Of a stretch of 64,000 nt of DNA, positions 1 through 13,333 are shown piece by piece. The notes under the pieces were generated by a model that ran no database searches, was not told where the DNA came from, and saw only the letters and a list, made by a program, of their open reading frames with translations. Source of the DNA: Astrocystis sublimbata. Taxonomy: Eukaryota > Ascomycota > Sordariomycetes > Xylariales > Xylariaceae. Position numbers and translations under genes: made by a program. The stretch is taken from the NCBI GenBank assembly GCA_022453515.1, contig JAJNNY010000020.1, positions 310,001-374,000 of the forward strand, given 5' to 3'. Each line of letters starts with the position of its first letter. The first letter of the stretch is position 1.

Positions 1-2702
1 TTAGACGTATCTATGTCTGTTATCAAGAAGTGATAGAAGCAAGAAGCTAACCTCTCCAAATCAACGGATTACACCAATATGTCCAGACCGAAAGTCTGTG
101 GGTTCCTTGGAACTGGTGATTGCAAGTGATGTGTATCCTGCGCCGGCCTTGTATGTAGAGAACATCTTGCCGAAACTGCAGCTGCAGTTTGAAGGTCATC
201 GATGACTAAGTTTTGGCTCCCGCTGTGCCATCACCGCTCGTTGTGTTAGCACGTACACTTTTGATGATGAGGGTCTCAAATAATGTATCGACTTCGTAAT
301 CGGCTCACTTAGCTAAGTGAACATATTGCAAATATTTACTTCCTATTAGACAGTTTCGTTTGAGGTTGAGAACAGACATTACGTTTGTGTAGCAGAATCT
401 GCGGAACTCAGATATCTTGTTACACCATTTTAAGAAAACTTAAGAAAATATGATACGGCATAATCGTAAAAGTCCATGTAATTAAAACTTTTAAACAAGC
501 CTAGGCACACTTATTGGGCTGATTACGGGGGAATCAAGGATGATGTCTACTTTGACTAGGAATTGTTGTTTTTATAAACATATGAGATAGTTGTTTTTAC
601 TAAAATATTTCTTATTCGCCCCTAGCACTTACGCCTTTTCGAGGTCGAAGTGTAATTATTGCTATAGTGACGTACGGAATTTATCATTTGTATAGTTCTT
701 CCTTGAGTTGTTTTATAATTACAATCAATGCTCCAGGCATAAGCGTTATTAGAGCCTGAATTTAATCCATTCTTCTTATTCTCTCCAACAGTTCTTTACA
801 TTTAGAGATAATAAATGCTTCTACATTTTAATAAGTTAATATCCCTTACGCAGCAATAGATTTATTAATTACGACTGATATAGTCTAGCCTTTCTAGTTG
901 TTGAAAAATGGGAAAAATTCGAGTCTTAATAAAACCCTTCAATAACTTTATTCACGTCAGAGGTTTTAAAGACTTGGTGTTTAAATGTGCATGGGGCTTC
1001 AATCTTTCGCAGCTCATCTTCATCGACGATTCATTTCTGACACGAATATTACGACCCGGCTCAGAAGGTGACGGGAATAATTATTCGTCGAAGATTTTGA
1101 ATTTATCTGGCCCTATTATCTCATGTTGGTCATCTTGTGAACCGCAATAAGGAAAACCAACACCCTCCCAGAGGCCAGCCCCAAAAAATTACTTCTTATT
1201 GAAGTTCATATGGAAACTATGATGAATCCGTAAAGTCTTTACTCAGTACCAATGATATGATTATACCCTGGCGGCTAAGATACACGTATTGGGATTGTTC
1301 ATGAGTCCTAATTAGATATCACTTCGTACATTAATGATTGAATTTCACAACAGCCTATCAGAAGAGAGCGTATATTGTCAATTGACTGGACTATACAATA
1401 TCGACCTTATGGCGCGTGAGTGATGACTACTGTGATAACTGATTGGCGTCGCCATACTACAACTGCTACTTCTAGAGAGGCCACAATGAAGGGAATCGAA
1501 TTTGAAACGAAAGAGGGGCATCGAAACCTTGACTGAGGGTCACGACTCGGCTTTTCGTTCGTCAAACAACGAACCCGTATCATCTCATCTATCCCATGGT
1601 AAAACGCCATCCGACCCGATGAATCCTACATGGCCTCACTCATCCAGGCTGCACCCATCACTCTCATGCTCAACTGCTATATGTCCAGTCATGCTTATGA
1701 GATGTCTTGAGGCTCCAGCCTAGTATTCCTTCTACCATGCATGATATCCTAGCGTATCGTCAATGCTTGCTAGCTCGACTAGTAGCGACGACATGGATAC
1801 CACAAGTGCTTAGCCACAAAACGCTAAATAAGCCTCGACAAGTTCGACCCGAAGCCCGGGACTATGGTTTGCATCTAAGCCAAATTAGGTTGACGCATCA
1901 GTTCATTTTATATTTTCTGGCTTATGGAGGGTATAAAATACGTTTCATGTGATATTTTCCTCTGAGCTCAGTTCACGCACAATTGTATGGGATTTATCTC
2001 GACGATGATGAACTTTCAATTGCTGAAGATTGCAGTATATAACTATTGGAAGGCCGATCCAGACCATCACCTCTGGGCTAATTAGGTCTAGGCGCGCTCG
2101 TCATGGACTTGACTGTTGGGCTAAAATCCTTCAAATTTCGTTCCCAATAGTCAACTGGGCTAATGCGCACCGGGCGATGGCCTCTCAGGAAAGGCGACGT
2201 TTTGATTGGTATGTTCGCAGCAGGCAGGCAGCAGAAGGCAACGGAAGGCAGGAGATGGCGAAGAAGACACTGAAAAGTTGGCGATAGAGCGCTCCCGCGC
2301 GGTTCTGGACCTTTCTTTGTGATTGGTGTGGGATTCACTCGCGGCTGTGACAGGGGCGTGTCTCGCCCCAAGTCCAAGCCACTTGCCATGTGTCGAATGA
2401 GACGGGGTTTACAAGCGCAGCAGGAGCCGGAGAGGGTGACACAGCAACGCCACCATATCTTGAGGTAGCTTTGGTTTGGGCCGCCGGCGTGCCCTCGTAA
2501 CCAATAGTTCTTCTTTCGACTGGGGGCCAAATCTTGCGTTCGTGATGGGTGTAGTCGAAGAGTCGTCGCTCATTGCCTTCTGTAGATGCTGTGATTCTTC
2601 CTCTTCGTCCAGCTGTTCTTGTATCCTCGTCAAAGCGTGAATTGAATTGATCGCCCAAATCCAGTCGACCGCCAGCTTCGAGTGTCGCGTACCAAAGCCG
2701 CA
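1..2702. other. AT-rich stretch without a supported gene
   Basis: The first 1.4 kb is AT-rich and full of stops. The open frames present are short and without recognisable motifs. Between 2.0 and 2.7 kb the composition becomes GC-richer and several overlapping minus-strand frames occur, none with domain-like sequence. This is probably promoter or 5' sequence of the gene starting near 2703. Mild RIP of the AT-rich part is possible but no recognisable element was seen. Confidence 0.5.
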
Positions 2703-3497
2703 ATGTCAGTCTCAATGACATCGAACTCCTTCGTATCCGAATGGGCACCTGGTTCGAACAAAGACTACTCAAGCAACATAGCCTATAGCGTTGGAGAGAC
2801 AGTCAGGATACCATGGGAGTCCTCGATAACCAACGGGACCTTATATCTGTGGCAAGATAATTTTCCGACATCGGCGCAAGGAGGTCCTGATGTCTTGATT
2901 GCTAGTAAGTTCGTTCCTGTTGACGACTTCGAACCGTGATGCTGAGTCTTTCTCATAGCCAATATCAGCGGGTCCGTGTACACTTGGACCGTTTCTTGGT
3001 CGGGCCTTGATCCAAGTTATCACAACGTCTGTTACCTGTCGATGGAACAAGACAACCAAAGCGGTTTCAACACGCACTACTTCAACATTAGTGCTAAAGC
3101 GACGTCCAGTACGACGAGTAGCTCCTCGACTACATCGTCAACCTCGTTGGCTTTGAGTACTGAATCCAAGACACCGGCAACATCCGCAACGACTACCACC
3201 AGTGCGCCTCAAGCAACGGTAACGAAGGTTGTCGGTGGGAGCAGCATCGGCGGCGGTGCGATAGCAGGCATTGTCGTTGGTGCTATCGTTGGCGTAGCCG
3301 CAGTCGCCATCTTTCTCTTTTGGTTCTTCTTCAACAAGTTGCGGCAAAAGAATCGTGCTCCCGTGTCAACCCATCAACCCATGACGTCGGCATCAAAGCC
3401 CAACCCTGTCGAGATATACTCGAACCCAGTCCATGAGTTGCACGCGGACGGGCTGCATGAAGCGTATGGTACGCACGCCTACCAGCATGCAAGATGA
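2703..3497 (+). CDS. Mid2/WSC-like single-pass membrane protein
   Basis: The model has two exons, 2703-2904 and 2959-3497, with a 54-bp intron (GTAAGT...CATAG), giving 246 residues. An N-terminal extracellular part (start 'SEWAPG', with 'YSVGETVRIPWES') is followed by a Ser/Thr-rich mucin-like linker at about residues 105-145. A glycine-rich transmembrane segment (GGGAIAGIVVGAIVGVAAVAIFLFWFFF) follows, then a basic stop-transfer stretch and a short Pro-rich cytoplasmic tail. This is the layout of fungal Mid2-like or WSC-like cell-wall sensors. The same layout, with similar wording around the N-terminal domain, recurs at 61044-62106. No signal peptide follows the chosen ATG, although the relative has one, so an upstream 5' exon may be missing. 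Function as a sensor is inferred from architecture only. Confidence 0.7.
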
Positions 3498-4720
3498 TGG
3501 CGATGTCGAAGACAGCTACTGTCGCCCCTTTGAAAGAATCAAATAGGGTGACCGAAGCTATGAGATTGCTGTTAGCTCTCACCTCTGCCACCAACCTGCT
3601 GTCCATGACTTGGTAGTATACCAGGCGGAACGAAGATCGGATGCTAGTCTGATGACAACTTGAACCGCATGTGTGCGCAACCCGCATTCAGCATCAGTGT
3701 ATATGCGTGATCAGATCATCGAGTTTGCGATGGATGCGATCCTCCGTGTTCCAGTCCCATTCAGTGCAAGTCGTCGATATCCATCAGCGCACTCGTCGTC
3801 TTTCCGTTTGGATTGGCGTCTCTTGGGCGATAAGACGGCGTCATCGTCGGCGTGGGTGCAGTTGAAGGCCCTTTGATGCAGACACCCAAAGGCGGGTAGG
3901 GCAAGACAGCATGGTTGAAGCTGACGGCGGCAGCATCGGTGATGTTTAAGCATCTGTCTAAGCATCTGTCGGATGATGTACGAGGTCGTTTCGTTCGGCG
4001 TCCAATTGTCTCCCAAGTTCCGCCCGGTCGAACATCGTCAGGATGATACCCATGCCATGCATTCCCATCATGCCTCCTCTTATCCCAGATACATCCTTCT
4101 CTTATGTTGATGACGATCACATCATCTCATTTGTGTGTGAAGTTACCAGGTCGGGCTTCGGTCAATTGACGATGGAGGGCAGAATCTGACAAATATCGGA
4201 TCAATCAAGCAACGGGTGTCAATTCGCAGCACAACATTGGCCAAAAGTCCAAACAGAGCAAAAACAGTCATCAGAAGAATGGGGAACCCGATAACTTTTA
4301 AGTCGATGTTGCAATTGTTGGGAAGAGCAAGAAACGTCGCTCAGGAGGTGGTTGCGGTCCAATGAGAAGCGGCCCTCGGGCTTCGGGTTTCGTTACAGTG
4401 GGGCTGAGTGACGACGACCTCTGCCTGCGCAAGTGACCACTTCCAGCCTCAACGCGGGTTGATGTAAGAGTCCGCGTTCGACGAGCGGTATACGGAAAAG
4501 CGAGGACCGATATCTCTGTGTTGTCGTCATATGGGTTGAAAGCTGAAGAGTCCCGAGTGTATGGAAATAGAATTCAGGACGTGCTCGGACATGTAAATAA
4601 AGGAGATCCCCTTATAGCACTTCTCGAACCTTCATACCGAGTTAATTAATACAGTGTTCGTCAACGATCTCTTTCATCCTCGCATAGAGAGCATAATTAT
4701 CTTGTTCATTCTCCTCGATT
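3498..4720. other. Intergenic region between Mid2-like gene and MFS gene
   Basis: Several 60-120 codon frames on both strands lack motifs and overlap each other, so none is called. The last few hundred bases before 4721 should hold the promoter of the transporter; a TAAATAAAGG-like AT-rich patch lies near 4595. Confidence 0.4.
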
Positions 4721-7016
4721 ATGCAGAAGTTCATGCAAGAGAAGTTTCAGAAGCCTGATACAACCCAAAGGCCTTCCGTTTCATCCCAACCAAACACCAT
4801 GGCGGCGCCTCCTAGCCCTCCTAGCCCTCCTGGCCCTCCTGGGCCCCCAGGACCCCCTGGAGCTCCTGGTCAACCGCCCTTGCCCACGGGTACTCGATTA
4901 TACTTAATTCTTTTCTTCTCATGCATTGTTCTTCTTCTCCAAGCTCTTGTACGTCACACAGACCCAACCCCTACCTCTGCTATAGCATCACTAACACGCC
5001 CTTGCCACACAGGACACAACCATCGTCTCCACAGCCATACCTGCCATATCGAAAGAGTTCCACACAAGCAAAGATGTCGGTTGGTACGGCTCAGCATACT
5101 TCCTCGGCATGTGCGCCTTCCAGATCTTCTGGGGTCGCCTATTCACCTTCTACGACCTCAAGACCATGTATATCGCGGCCATCGTCATCTTCGAGATAGG
5201 CAGTGCAGTGTGTGGTGCTGCTCCTAGTTCGGCTGCCTTCATCATCGGACGAGCCATCGCTGGGGTTGGTGCCGGAGGTATCTTCTCTGGCAGCTTCTTG
5301 AGTGTTGCCTTCAGCGTTCCCCTGGTCAAGCGTCCCATGTATGCCAGTTATCTCGGGACTGTGTACGGAGTCGCTAGTGTTCTTGGGTAAGCATTGCCTT
5401 CCATGTCTGATCTCCTTTTATATATCACCTGCTAATAATTGATGTATACTAGACCCCTCATCGGCGGTGCCTTCACTACCAATGTTACATGGCGATGGAG
5501 TTTCTACATCAACCTACCCCTCGGTGCGCTGGCGATCGGCGGTCTGATCCCTTTCTTCAAATCACCCAAGGCCGCAGCCCGGTTGGCAGACCTCCCACAG
5601 CAAGAGAAGCTCAAGCGCATGGATCCCATTGGGACAATCCTTTTGATCGGATCTATCACCTCGTTACTCTTGGCTCTTCAGCTAGGCGGAACCACATACC
5701 CGTGGTCAAATGCTCGGGTCATCGCATTGTTGGTGCTTTTCGGTGTTATCCTGATTGCCTGGGCAGGCTGGCAATGGTATCTCGGGCCAGTCGCCACCAT
5801 CCCCAAGTCCGTCATCGGCCAGCGAAGCATGGCCTTCGCATCCTGGTACTCGTTCGCCCAAGGTGGTGTCAACTTCGCAGTTCTTTACTATGCCCCTGAA
5901 TGGTTCCAAGCCGTCAGGGGTGACAGTCCTCTGACAAGTGGTCTCGACATCGTCACTTTCGTCGCAGGCCAGACGGTTGTGTTGCTGGCTCTCGGCTTCT
6001 ATCTCACCAGGGGCGGCTACTCGGCGCCGTTCATGATCGCATGTGTTGTCGTCGTTGGTGTCGCGACGGGACTCCTGACCACATGGACCCCCCACGCGAC
6101 CGATGCTCAAGTCTTCGGCTACTTGGCTCTATATGGTGTCGGTCAAGGTCTAGGCTGGCAACAGCCTACCCTCATCGCACAGACCATGCTCCCCGCAGCT
6201 GACATTCCCACTGGAACCGCGCTGGCCAACGTGTGCAAGCTTCTCGGTGGTACAATCTCCGTGTCTATCGGCCAGACTTTGTTCAACAGCAGGTTCAAGG
6301 AGCTCGTCATGGAACGCATCCCATCAGTGGACGCGAGTGCTCTGGCCAGCATTGGCGCTGCAGAGCTGCGAGAACAGCTGGACAAAAGCCTCATCCCCAC
6401 CGTAGCAGGCTGTTACAACGATGCTTTGAAGCACGTTTGGTACTTACTCTTGGCATTGACCGCAGTCAGCGCCATTGGCGCACTTGGTGTCGAGTGGAGG
6501 AAAGTGACGGACAAGGTCGCCAACCAAGGCCCACCACCTGGACCTCCCCCAAAGAACACTTCGACGGAGAACCTGTTGGAACCAAAGCCGTACATGGCGG
6601 AAACCAAGTCGCCCTTGACGTCATCGGCACCATCTGACGCCAATTCCGAGCGGATATCACAGGTATCGTGCAGATCGCCCAGATCTCACCGCTCGAAGAT
6701 ATCGAATGTGTCGCAAATGTCGCAGCTCTCACGGATATCACGAGAATCGCAGGAATCGCGGGATAAACCAATGCCAATCCCACTGTGCGCGAATTGCGCA
6801 AACTGCTCGGCGCCACTATCCGACTCGCGACGCTTTGCGCCACTGCCGCCCATACGGCCTCAGTCGACTTTCCAACCGTGGAGGGAGCATTGGGGTAGGC
6901 CGTATTTCACGACGGATCGGGCGAGTTACAACGAGTTCAACGCTCGGGCAGCCGCAAACTTTGCGGGGCGTGATCCTCGGGCCAGCTATGCTGGGTTCGA
7001 GTTCGAGTTTGTATAA
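4721..7016 (+). CDS. MFS multidrug transporter, DHA2 (14-TM) type
   Basis: Three exons, 4721-4948, 5013-5386 and 5453-7016, give 721 residues; the introns are 64 and 66 bp, the second with a CTAAT branch point. The DHA2 signature LDTTIVSTAIPAI spans the first junction, which confirms that splice. Motif A-like and motif C-like stretches follow (IIGRAIAGVGAGG; YGVASVLGPLIGGAFT, which spans the second junction). Many hydrophobic segments follow up to about residue 560. This plasma-membrane drug:proton antiporter family exports toxic compounds and secondary metabolites; the substrate is unknown. Oddities are an N-terminal proline/glycine collagen-like tract (PPGPPGPPG) before TM1 and a long hydrophilic C-tail rich in short Ser/Arg repeats. 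No biosynthetic genes flank it, so a general exporter role is as likely as a cluster-specific one. The start at 4721 could be replaced by the in-frame ATG at 4799. Confidence 0.93.
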
Positions 7017-9245
7017 GCAGCTGCGAGCAGCTACTTACTACATACACTTCCTTCATTGCACATAAGTAGGGTACGGTTTCTGCATTTAATACATAACAAG
7101 GCGGCATAGAATGGTTTGGGTATTGGACCAGGACATAGATAGAGCTTCATGAAACCAGGGTAATGCGGAGTTAGGGGATATAGATCTGCTTTAATGGCTA
7201 TTGTATATAGTTTCTAATCGAAGCATTCACTAAACCTTGAAGATACTGGTCGTCTGATTACGATATGTGATTCGATAAGAATGTTTTTGTTAGTCTAGCG
7301 TGCATTGCGGCACCATGGTGGTTCTTATCCAACCCTCCATGCCGCAACTAGTGCCCAGACTACAGCTGCCATGCTTTGTCAATTGTAATTCTTGAGATTT
7401 TGGACAAGTATAACAATAATGCTAAGTTGGGATTCATGCAGGGTCACATATAGGGCATTACCCCAATGAATTAAACAGAAGAAAGAGAGAGAGAGAGAGA
7501 GGGATGTGTGCCCAGATTCCAGAAAGTGAATAAGGCTGCATTCACTCTCAACAGAGCAGTCACCACAAAAAAATATAAAAAAGAAACCTCATCAGTATCT
7601 AAAGCCGGGAATCGAACCCGGGTCTCCCGCCCCCTTAAGTAAGGGTACCTAACGATCTGAAAGATCGCCACGGGACATGCTCCCACTACACCACTTTAGC
7701 CTTCTTGGGGTCGTATGTAAGGTTGCCGATGTGCAAAGATGCACTGAACTGGTATATCACTAACACCTGGTGTAGCATTAATGTCAAGACATGATGTTCT
7801 GGGCCTTGCCTTAAGGTAGATTTTCTTGTGGTATGCTGTTCGGAGCTTTCAAATACTGGTTTCTATAGTTGTGAGGTGGTGCATATCTATAGACCTGCCT
7901 GCACAGCTTAATCCTTGACCATTTCGCTTTCGAGAAGCATTCCTTTGTTGGTCGCATATGATTGCATGTACCCAGGTACTTATGTGCGAATATCATCGAT
8001 CATTATGCTTGTCAGTGGTCATACCCTCTGAGGACCGCGACAACACGAAGATCAGTGTGATCTTGCTAACATTGCAGCAACACGACGTATCAACATGAGC
8101 ATCTCAAAATATTTCTGCATTCCAACACGAGGTACTTGTACTCCTAAGACCTAGAATCAGCGCTTCACTACGCTCCGTCTTACCATACATGTCAACAAGC
8201 TGATAGTCTGAACACATGATGACTAACCCATGATATTCTTACTCATCACCTTAGCCTCAAGACCCTAATATTGCTGGGATATCTCTGCATCGATTCTGCA
8301 TTATTTTTAGAACATCCCAACCTATCAACCACGTGGAGTTCAGGACATGGTCGAAATCCGACTGCGCATGTGAATTAGGTAAGGCATCATAACCATACCC
8401 CAGATAGACAGACCAAAGCGGCGTTACCCGTCGGGTTTCAAAAACAGACTACAATCTCACATCGCGCTAACAAGCGTCGAGGCTACGTCCCAAATCCAGG
8501 CCATCCAGAAAGCAATCAATCAAACATCAATCAAGCCATGTCAACAACCAAATTGATTATTTTGGTAATACAGTAAGTTTACAATCGCAATAGAAGAAGA
8601 ATTCTTCAAATCATCTGTCAACAATAGCAATGCCATTGGTAGATCTAAGTAGAGAATCACACGCCGATGTAAGTGGGTGGGCCCTGCTGCCGCCGCCGTG
8701 TCGTCGGGTTTCGAATCTCGGGGCTGGGAATAGTGGCTTGGCAGACGCTCTCGAGACCCGGCCTGCACTGAGCAACAACCGTGCCCTGAACGCCCATCTT
8801 GACGACAGGGCTACCCCGGGCCGAATCAGGGCCTTGAATCTATTTCGAGAACGAACGGTGGGCAACAGCATGCAAGGCTACGCGAGGTTATAGGTTGTAG
8901 GTCCTAGGTAGTCAGCCGCAGCCAGCAACAATATGTACGCCGAAGGCAGACCCGGCCGGACTTGCTCTTTTTCCAGATCGATGGCGGCGAACACTAGGTA
9001 AGGAAATGTAGACCGGGAGCCGAGCCGGCTTTCGATATTGCGGTTCATGTATTAGTTCGATGATCACCATGCGTGTTTGATAGAAACTTGCTCACTACTT
9101 AAGAATGCGATACAAGGCGCATCTATCAGCATTCCTATTATCTCCAGAAACCAGCTCAAACTCCCTCACTCCCACACACACACACACTAGTCCGGCAGCT
9201 TTGATTGATTGATATCCCAATCCAGTCGAGCCAAGCCAAGCCACA
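7017..9245. other. Intergenic region with a tRNA-like gene and simple repeats
   Basis: Apart from the minus-strand tRNA-like gene at 7597-7700, this stretch holds an (AG)9 tract at about 7484-7501 and a (CA)n tract at about 9173-9187 just before the multicopper oxidase start. The 75-87 codon frames at 8.5-8.9 kb on both strands overlap in a GC-rich patch and show no motif. Confidence 0.5.
7597..7700 (-). tRNA. tRNA-like gene, interrupted, isotype uncertain
   Basis: Read on the minus strand, the 5' part GCTAAAG-TG-GTGTAGTGG resembles acceptor and D-arm sequence of eukaryotic Gly/Val/Asp tRNAs. The 3' part contains a perfect T-arm (CCGGG-TTCGATT-CCCGG) followed by CTTTAGA. The acceptor pairs for six of seven positions; the first pair would be G-A. 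An anticodon stem TCCCG/CGGGA encloses about 41 nt containing two small hairpins, as expected if an intron is present. With this stem position 33 is not U, so no anticodon can be placed with confidence. It may be a true intron-bearing tRNA with a misread loop, or a decayed copy. Confidence 0.5.
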
Positions 9246-11286
9246 ATGTTATCAAAACTCACCTCCTGCCTAGCCATGGCCTTAGCCATCGGCCTCCCAT
9301 CCTTCACAACAGCTTTCCCGCAACCACACTTCCCCCAACCGCACTGGCGGTCCCAGCACCGCGGCCACGGCCCGCGCAAGTTCGACCTGACCGTGACGTG
9401 GGAGAACAGGGCGCCGAATGGCGTGAGCCGCGACATGATTCTGGTCAACGGCCAGAGTCCAGGGCCGATGATCGAAGTGAATGAGGGCGACGATGTGTGG
9501 GTGGCTGTGCATAACCAGATGCCGTTTAACACAACGATGCATTATCATGGTATGTCTGCTTCCAAGAGCCAAGTTCCAACTAGAACTCAACAGATCTGAT
9601 TTGCTAACACGCTTTACCAGGTATCGAGATGGCCGGCACCCCCTGGTCAGACGGTGTCCCCGGCGTGACACAGCGGGAGATTCCTCCAGGAGGCTCCTTC
9701 GTGTACAAGTGGACGGCGACGCAATACGGCGAGTACTGGTACCACGCGCACCACAAGGGGCAGCTCGACGACGGGCAGTTCGGCCCTCTCGTGATCCACC
9801 CGCGCAAGGACAGGGCCAAGCCTTTCAGCCTTATCTCGCAGGACAAGGAGACTATCCGCTTGATAGAAAAAGCCGCAGCTAATATCCAGCCGCTGATGCT
9901 GAGCGACTGGCGCAACATCAACTCGCGGGAGGCGTTCGACATCGAGCTGGCGGCGAGCACGGAGCTGCCGTGCTTCGACTCGCTGCTGATCAACGGAAAG
10001 GGCAAGGTCGACTGCTGGCCGGCGGAGAAGCTGGCTAAGCTCATCAAGCCGGCGCAGAAGAAGTTGTTGTCGATTGGAAACCTCACGGAGCTGACGCCTA
10101 AGGGGTAAGTGATTTATTGCCCTGCCCACCTATTCCAATCTTGTGGAAAAGAATTCAGACACTAATACTCGAGCCTAGATGTCTTCCTAAGCAGATCGCC
10201 GCCATAGCAGTCGCCGGAGGATTCCCCACCAACGTCTCCAACATCCCGGACGAGCTCTTCAACGTGTGCACACCCACCGAGGGCTCCGAAGCAACCTTCG
10301 AAGTGCGCCAAGCGGCATGCGACAAGGACGGGACCTGGGCGGCCTTTGAGATCGTCGGCGCCTACACGACGATGAAGTCGGTGTTCTCGATCGACGGGCT
10401 GCCGATGTGGATCTACGCCGTCGACGGCGAGTACATCGAGCCGCAGAAAGTCAACGCCATCGGAGTCTACAACGGCGACCGCTTTGCCGTCCTCGTCAAG
10501 ATCTCCGAGGCCGGGACCTACACGATCCGCCACGCGGGCAACCTGCCTATCCAGTTGATTACCGGGCAGGCGACTCTCACGTACAAGACGAACCGCAGCT
10601 TCAGCCACGGGAAGCCGAAGCAGGAGGTCGACCACAGCGCCCTGCGGTACATCGATGATGCCGGCACACCTGTGAGCCCGTCCGTCGTATTCTACAACCA
10701 GACGGCCCAGAAGCCGTACCCGGCGTCTCCGGTGGCGCAGAAGGCGGACGCGACGTACGTGCTGACGCTCGGCAACACGGCAGGCAGGGGGTACGTGTGG
10801 GCGATGAACGGCAGCGCGTCACCGATGACGCTGGACGCCTCTGAGCCGGTGCTTTTCGCGCCCCAGCCAGGCTTGACGAACAACCTGACCATCACGACGC
10901 AGAACAACACATGGGTCGACTTAATCTTCAAAGTCGAGCAGTTCCCGCAGCCGGCGCACCCGATCCACAAGCACGGCAACAAGATGTGGATGATCGGATC
11001 TGGAGAAGGCAGTTTCAACTACTCGAGCGTCGAGGAGGCCATGCGGGTGATTCCGCAGAACTTCAACCTTGTCGACCCCCCGAGGAGAGACGGGTTCACG
11101 ACGCCGGATGCGCCGAGGGGCCCGACGTGGGTTGCTGTGAGGTACCATGTGACGAACCCCGGCGCGTGGTTTTTGCATTGTCATATCTCGACGCATCTCG
11201 AGGGCGGCATGGCGCTCGTCATCCAGGACGCGCCGGAGCTGTTCCCTAAGGTGCCGAAGGAGTATCTGTCTTATGGGGCTAAGTAA
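9246..11286 (+). CDS. Secreted laccase-like multicopper oxidase (Abr2-type)
   Basis: Three exons, 9246-9549, 9621-10104 and 10179-11286, give 631 residues; the introns are 71 and 74 bp. A signal peptide is clear at residues 1-23. All four copper motifs are present: HYHG at 99-102, HAHH at 143-146, HPIHKHGN from 523, and HCHISTHLEGGM at 596-607. They supply the type 1, 2 and 3 copper ligands with Met at the axial position. The order cupredoxin 1-2-3 and the wording around HYHGIEMAGTPW resemble ascomycete laccases of the conidial-pigment (Abr2/brown2) group, but no polyketide synthase is near. It should oxidise phenolic substrates with reduction of O2 to water outside the cell or in the wall. 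The pigment role is an inference from family resemblance only. Confidence 0.93.
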
Positions 11287-13333
11287 TGTAAGAAGCACTG
11301 AAGCTGAAAAGCATCGAGTGCGAGCGCGTCCCAAGGATGGTTGGTGTGTAGGATGCATTCTCATGTTGTATATTTCATCCCAAAAGCCGATTTTTCATGT
11401 ATATAATTCTCTTTTCCGGCATACTTACTCTTACTCTCTTACTCACGCATAGATACCATAGACTGATAGAAATGAACCAAAATTCGATATACTTGCGATC
11501 TTTTCTTCATGAATGTGAGCTCACCTCGCCATGTGTTGAAGTCCATGATTCCGTTCGATTTGGCGATCTACCTACACAAATGCCGCTCACCGTCAGCCTG
11601 TCATATGTATGCAGTGTACTTCGATCGAGGGCCGGCCCCCTGCAGCAGCAATTGTATCTGCGTGGAAAGTTTCCCGATCGGGCAAGGGCGCATCTGAGCA
11701 TCGAATAGCAAGGGATCTCAGCGCCCGTGGCTGACGCTTATGGGAGCTGATAATAAGCAGGGATGGATGAGGGGAGTGAGCAGGCGTGGGAGGATAGAAA
11801 AGCCTTAGAGTCGGGCTTGGGGGCTAAATGCATGCACCCACGCAGACCTGACCAGACCGACCAACAGAGCGGCACAGATGACGGCACGGATGGGGGGCGG
11901 ATCAAGGCGGCTGATGTAAGAACTTAAGACGGCGACGTTGGGAAGCTCAGACAGAGCTCAGACGGAGCTCGGATAGGCTAAGTTCGTGGTTTGATGTTGA
12001 TGGAAATGCAACCCTGGAGATGTCTAATTTTATCTTAACACACGAACGGGCATTGTGAGATTGGACGGCACAGGACAGGCGATGAAGATCGGCGGCCAGG
12101 CCGATTACCTAATGGCTTATAGTACAGCAGAAACAGTCACCGCTATTATCTGGCACTCTGACTGCTCTCTGCTCTCCCTGGGGTCCCCTACTCCCTTGGG
12201 CAAGGGCAGCGGCGGGAGGTACCGCCCAATAGCGCGTGGCTAGGGGGAATGAACTGAGCCCTAGCCTCAGCTGTAGGGTGTAAGGGTGCAAGCCACGAGC
12301 GTTGAGAGGCGCTAAAAAGGTGACACCACACCGGTCTTTTCGCGCTGCCTTGCACGCTTCTGGAGGGAGACGCCTAGAGCGAGGATGGATGGAGGGGCTT
12401 TTTGGTGGAGGGCGGCTGAGGGGTCACAAGAACGAGGTCCCTGATTTGGCGCTGGCTGGTGCAACCCTGTCAGGCTGCCGAGCTGCTGCCCTTGTCATTG
12501 TCACCTTTTTTTTTTGACGGTTTAGCGCCCCTTGTCACACGCCCGTGAACCCTGCAGGCTGCACCCTCCATCCTACCACCGCCTCGTGCTGCCTGCTGGT
12601 GCTGAAGGGAATACATCCTGCCCCGACCACAGCGCAACCAACATCACCATCCAAATCTTGAAACGTGAACGGGCGCAACCAGTACATTACAATTCGTCAC
12701 CATGGCCAAGTCTGATTTCTGACCATCTCCCACCTCACTATTCACTCACCAATAGTCGCTGCTATTTCCTGTATCTATCCGCTTCCAACCATCGACCTCG
12801 ACCTAATAGTCAACTACCGGCATTGGGGGACAGCCGATCCATTGACGCGCTCTCCACCTGTTGCGGGTCCCTCGAGGTATCAGGTATTCGCCAGAAAAGG
12901 GGTGTAGCGCATCTTCTATTGTTCTGGTGCTCTTGCGCCGCATGCAACGCAGCTCAACTCAACTCACTGTCTCTCCATCTCGAGATACCCGACGCCCGAC
13001 TGCCGATTCGTAACGCCACATATCGTGTCTCAGTGCCTAATTTTTGCAATTTGCCTCCGATCGGGCCAAGCCATGCCAATTGCACTGGTTGTTGCCCAAT
13101 AGCTGCACCGCATCAGACACCGCATCGGATGACCGTGGTAGTGAGGTAGCCGTATAGCGAGCAAGGTGCATGTTCATGTGCATGTGCATGTGCCTGTGCC
13201 CTCGATCGAAGCGAAGCCTAGAGACCACGCCGGCTTCGGGAGACAACCGTCGGGCCTTCATCTGAGACAGCCGAGCCGTGCTGTACTCCTCGAGTGACGT
13301 CGACTGTCTAAGCGAGAGCTGAGGTCGACCGCC
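11287..13333. other. Long intergenic / 5' leader region upstream of the Afi1 gene
   Basis: No gene is supported. A 205-codon frame at 12532-13149 starts with TTG and has pyrimidine-rich, low-information content; it probably lies in the promoter or long 5' leader of the gene at 13334. A CATGTG-type hexamer repeat lies at about 13166-13200, 130 bp before that start. Confidence 0.45.

Noticed and set aside
2078..2772. Overlapping 145-150 codon minus-strand frames
   Set aside because: Two or three overlapping frames of equal quality, no motifs; likely chance in GC-richer sequence.
12532..13149. 205-codon plus-strand frame before the Afi1-like gene
   Set aside because: Starts with TTG, has no domain-like sequence, and lies in the pyrimidine-rich leader/promoter of the next gene.
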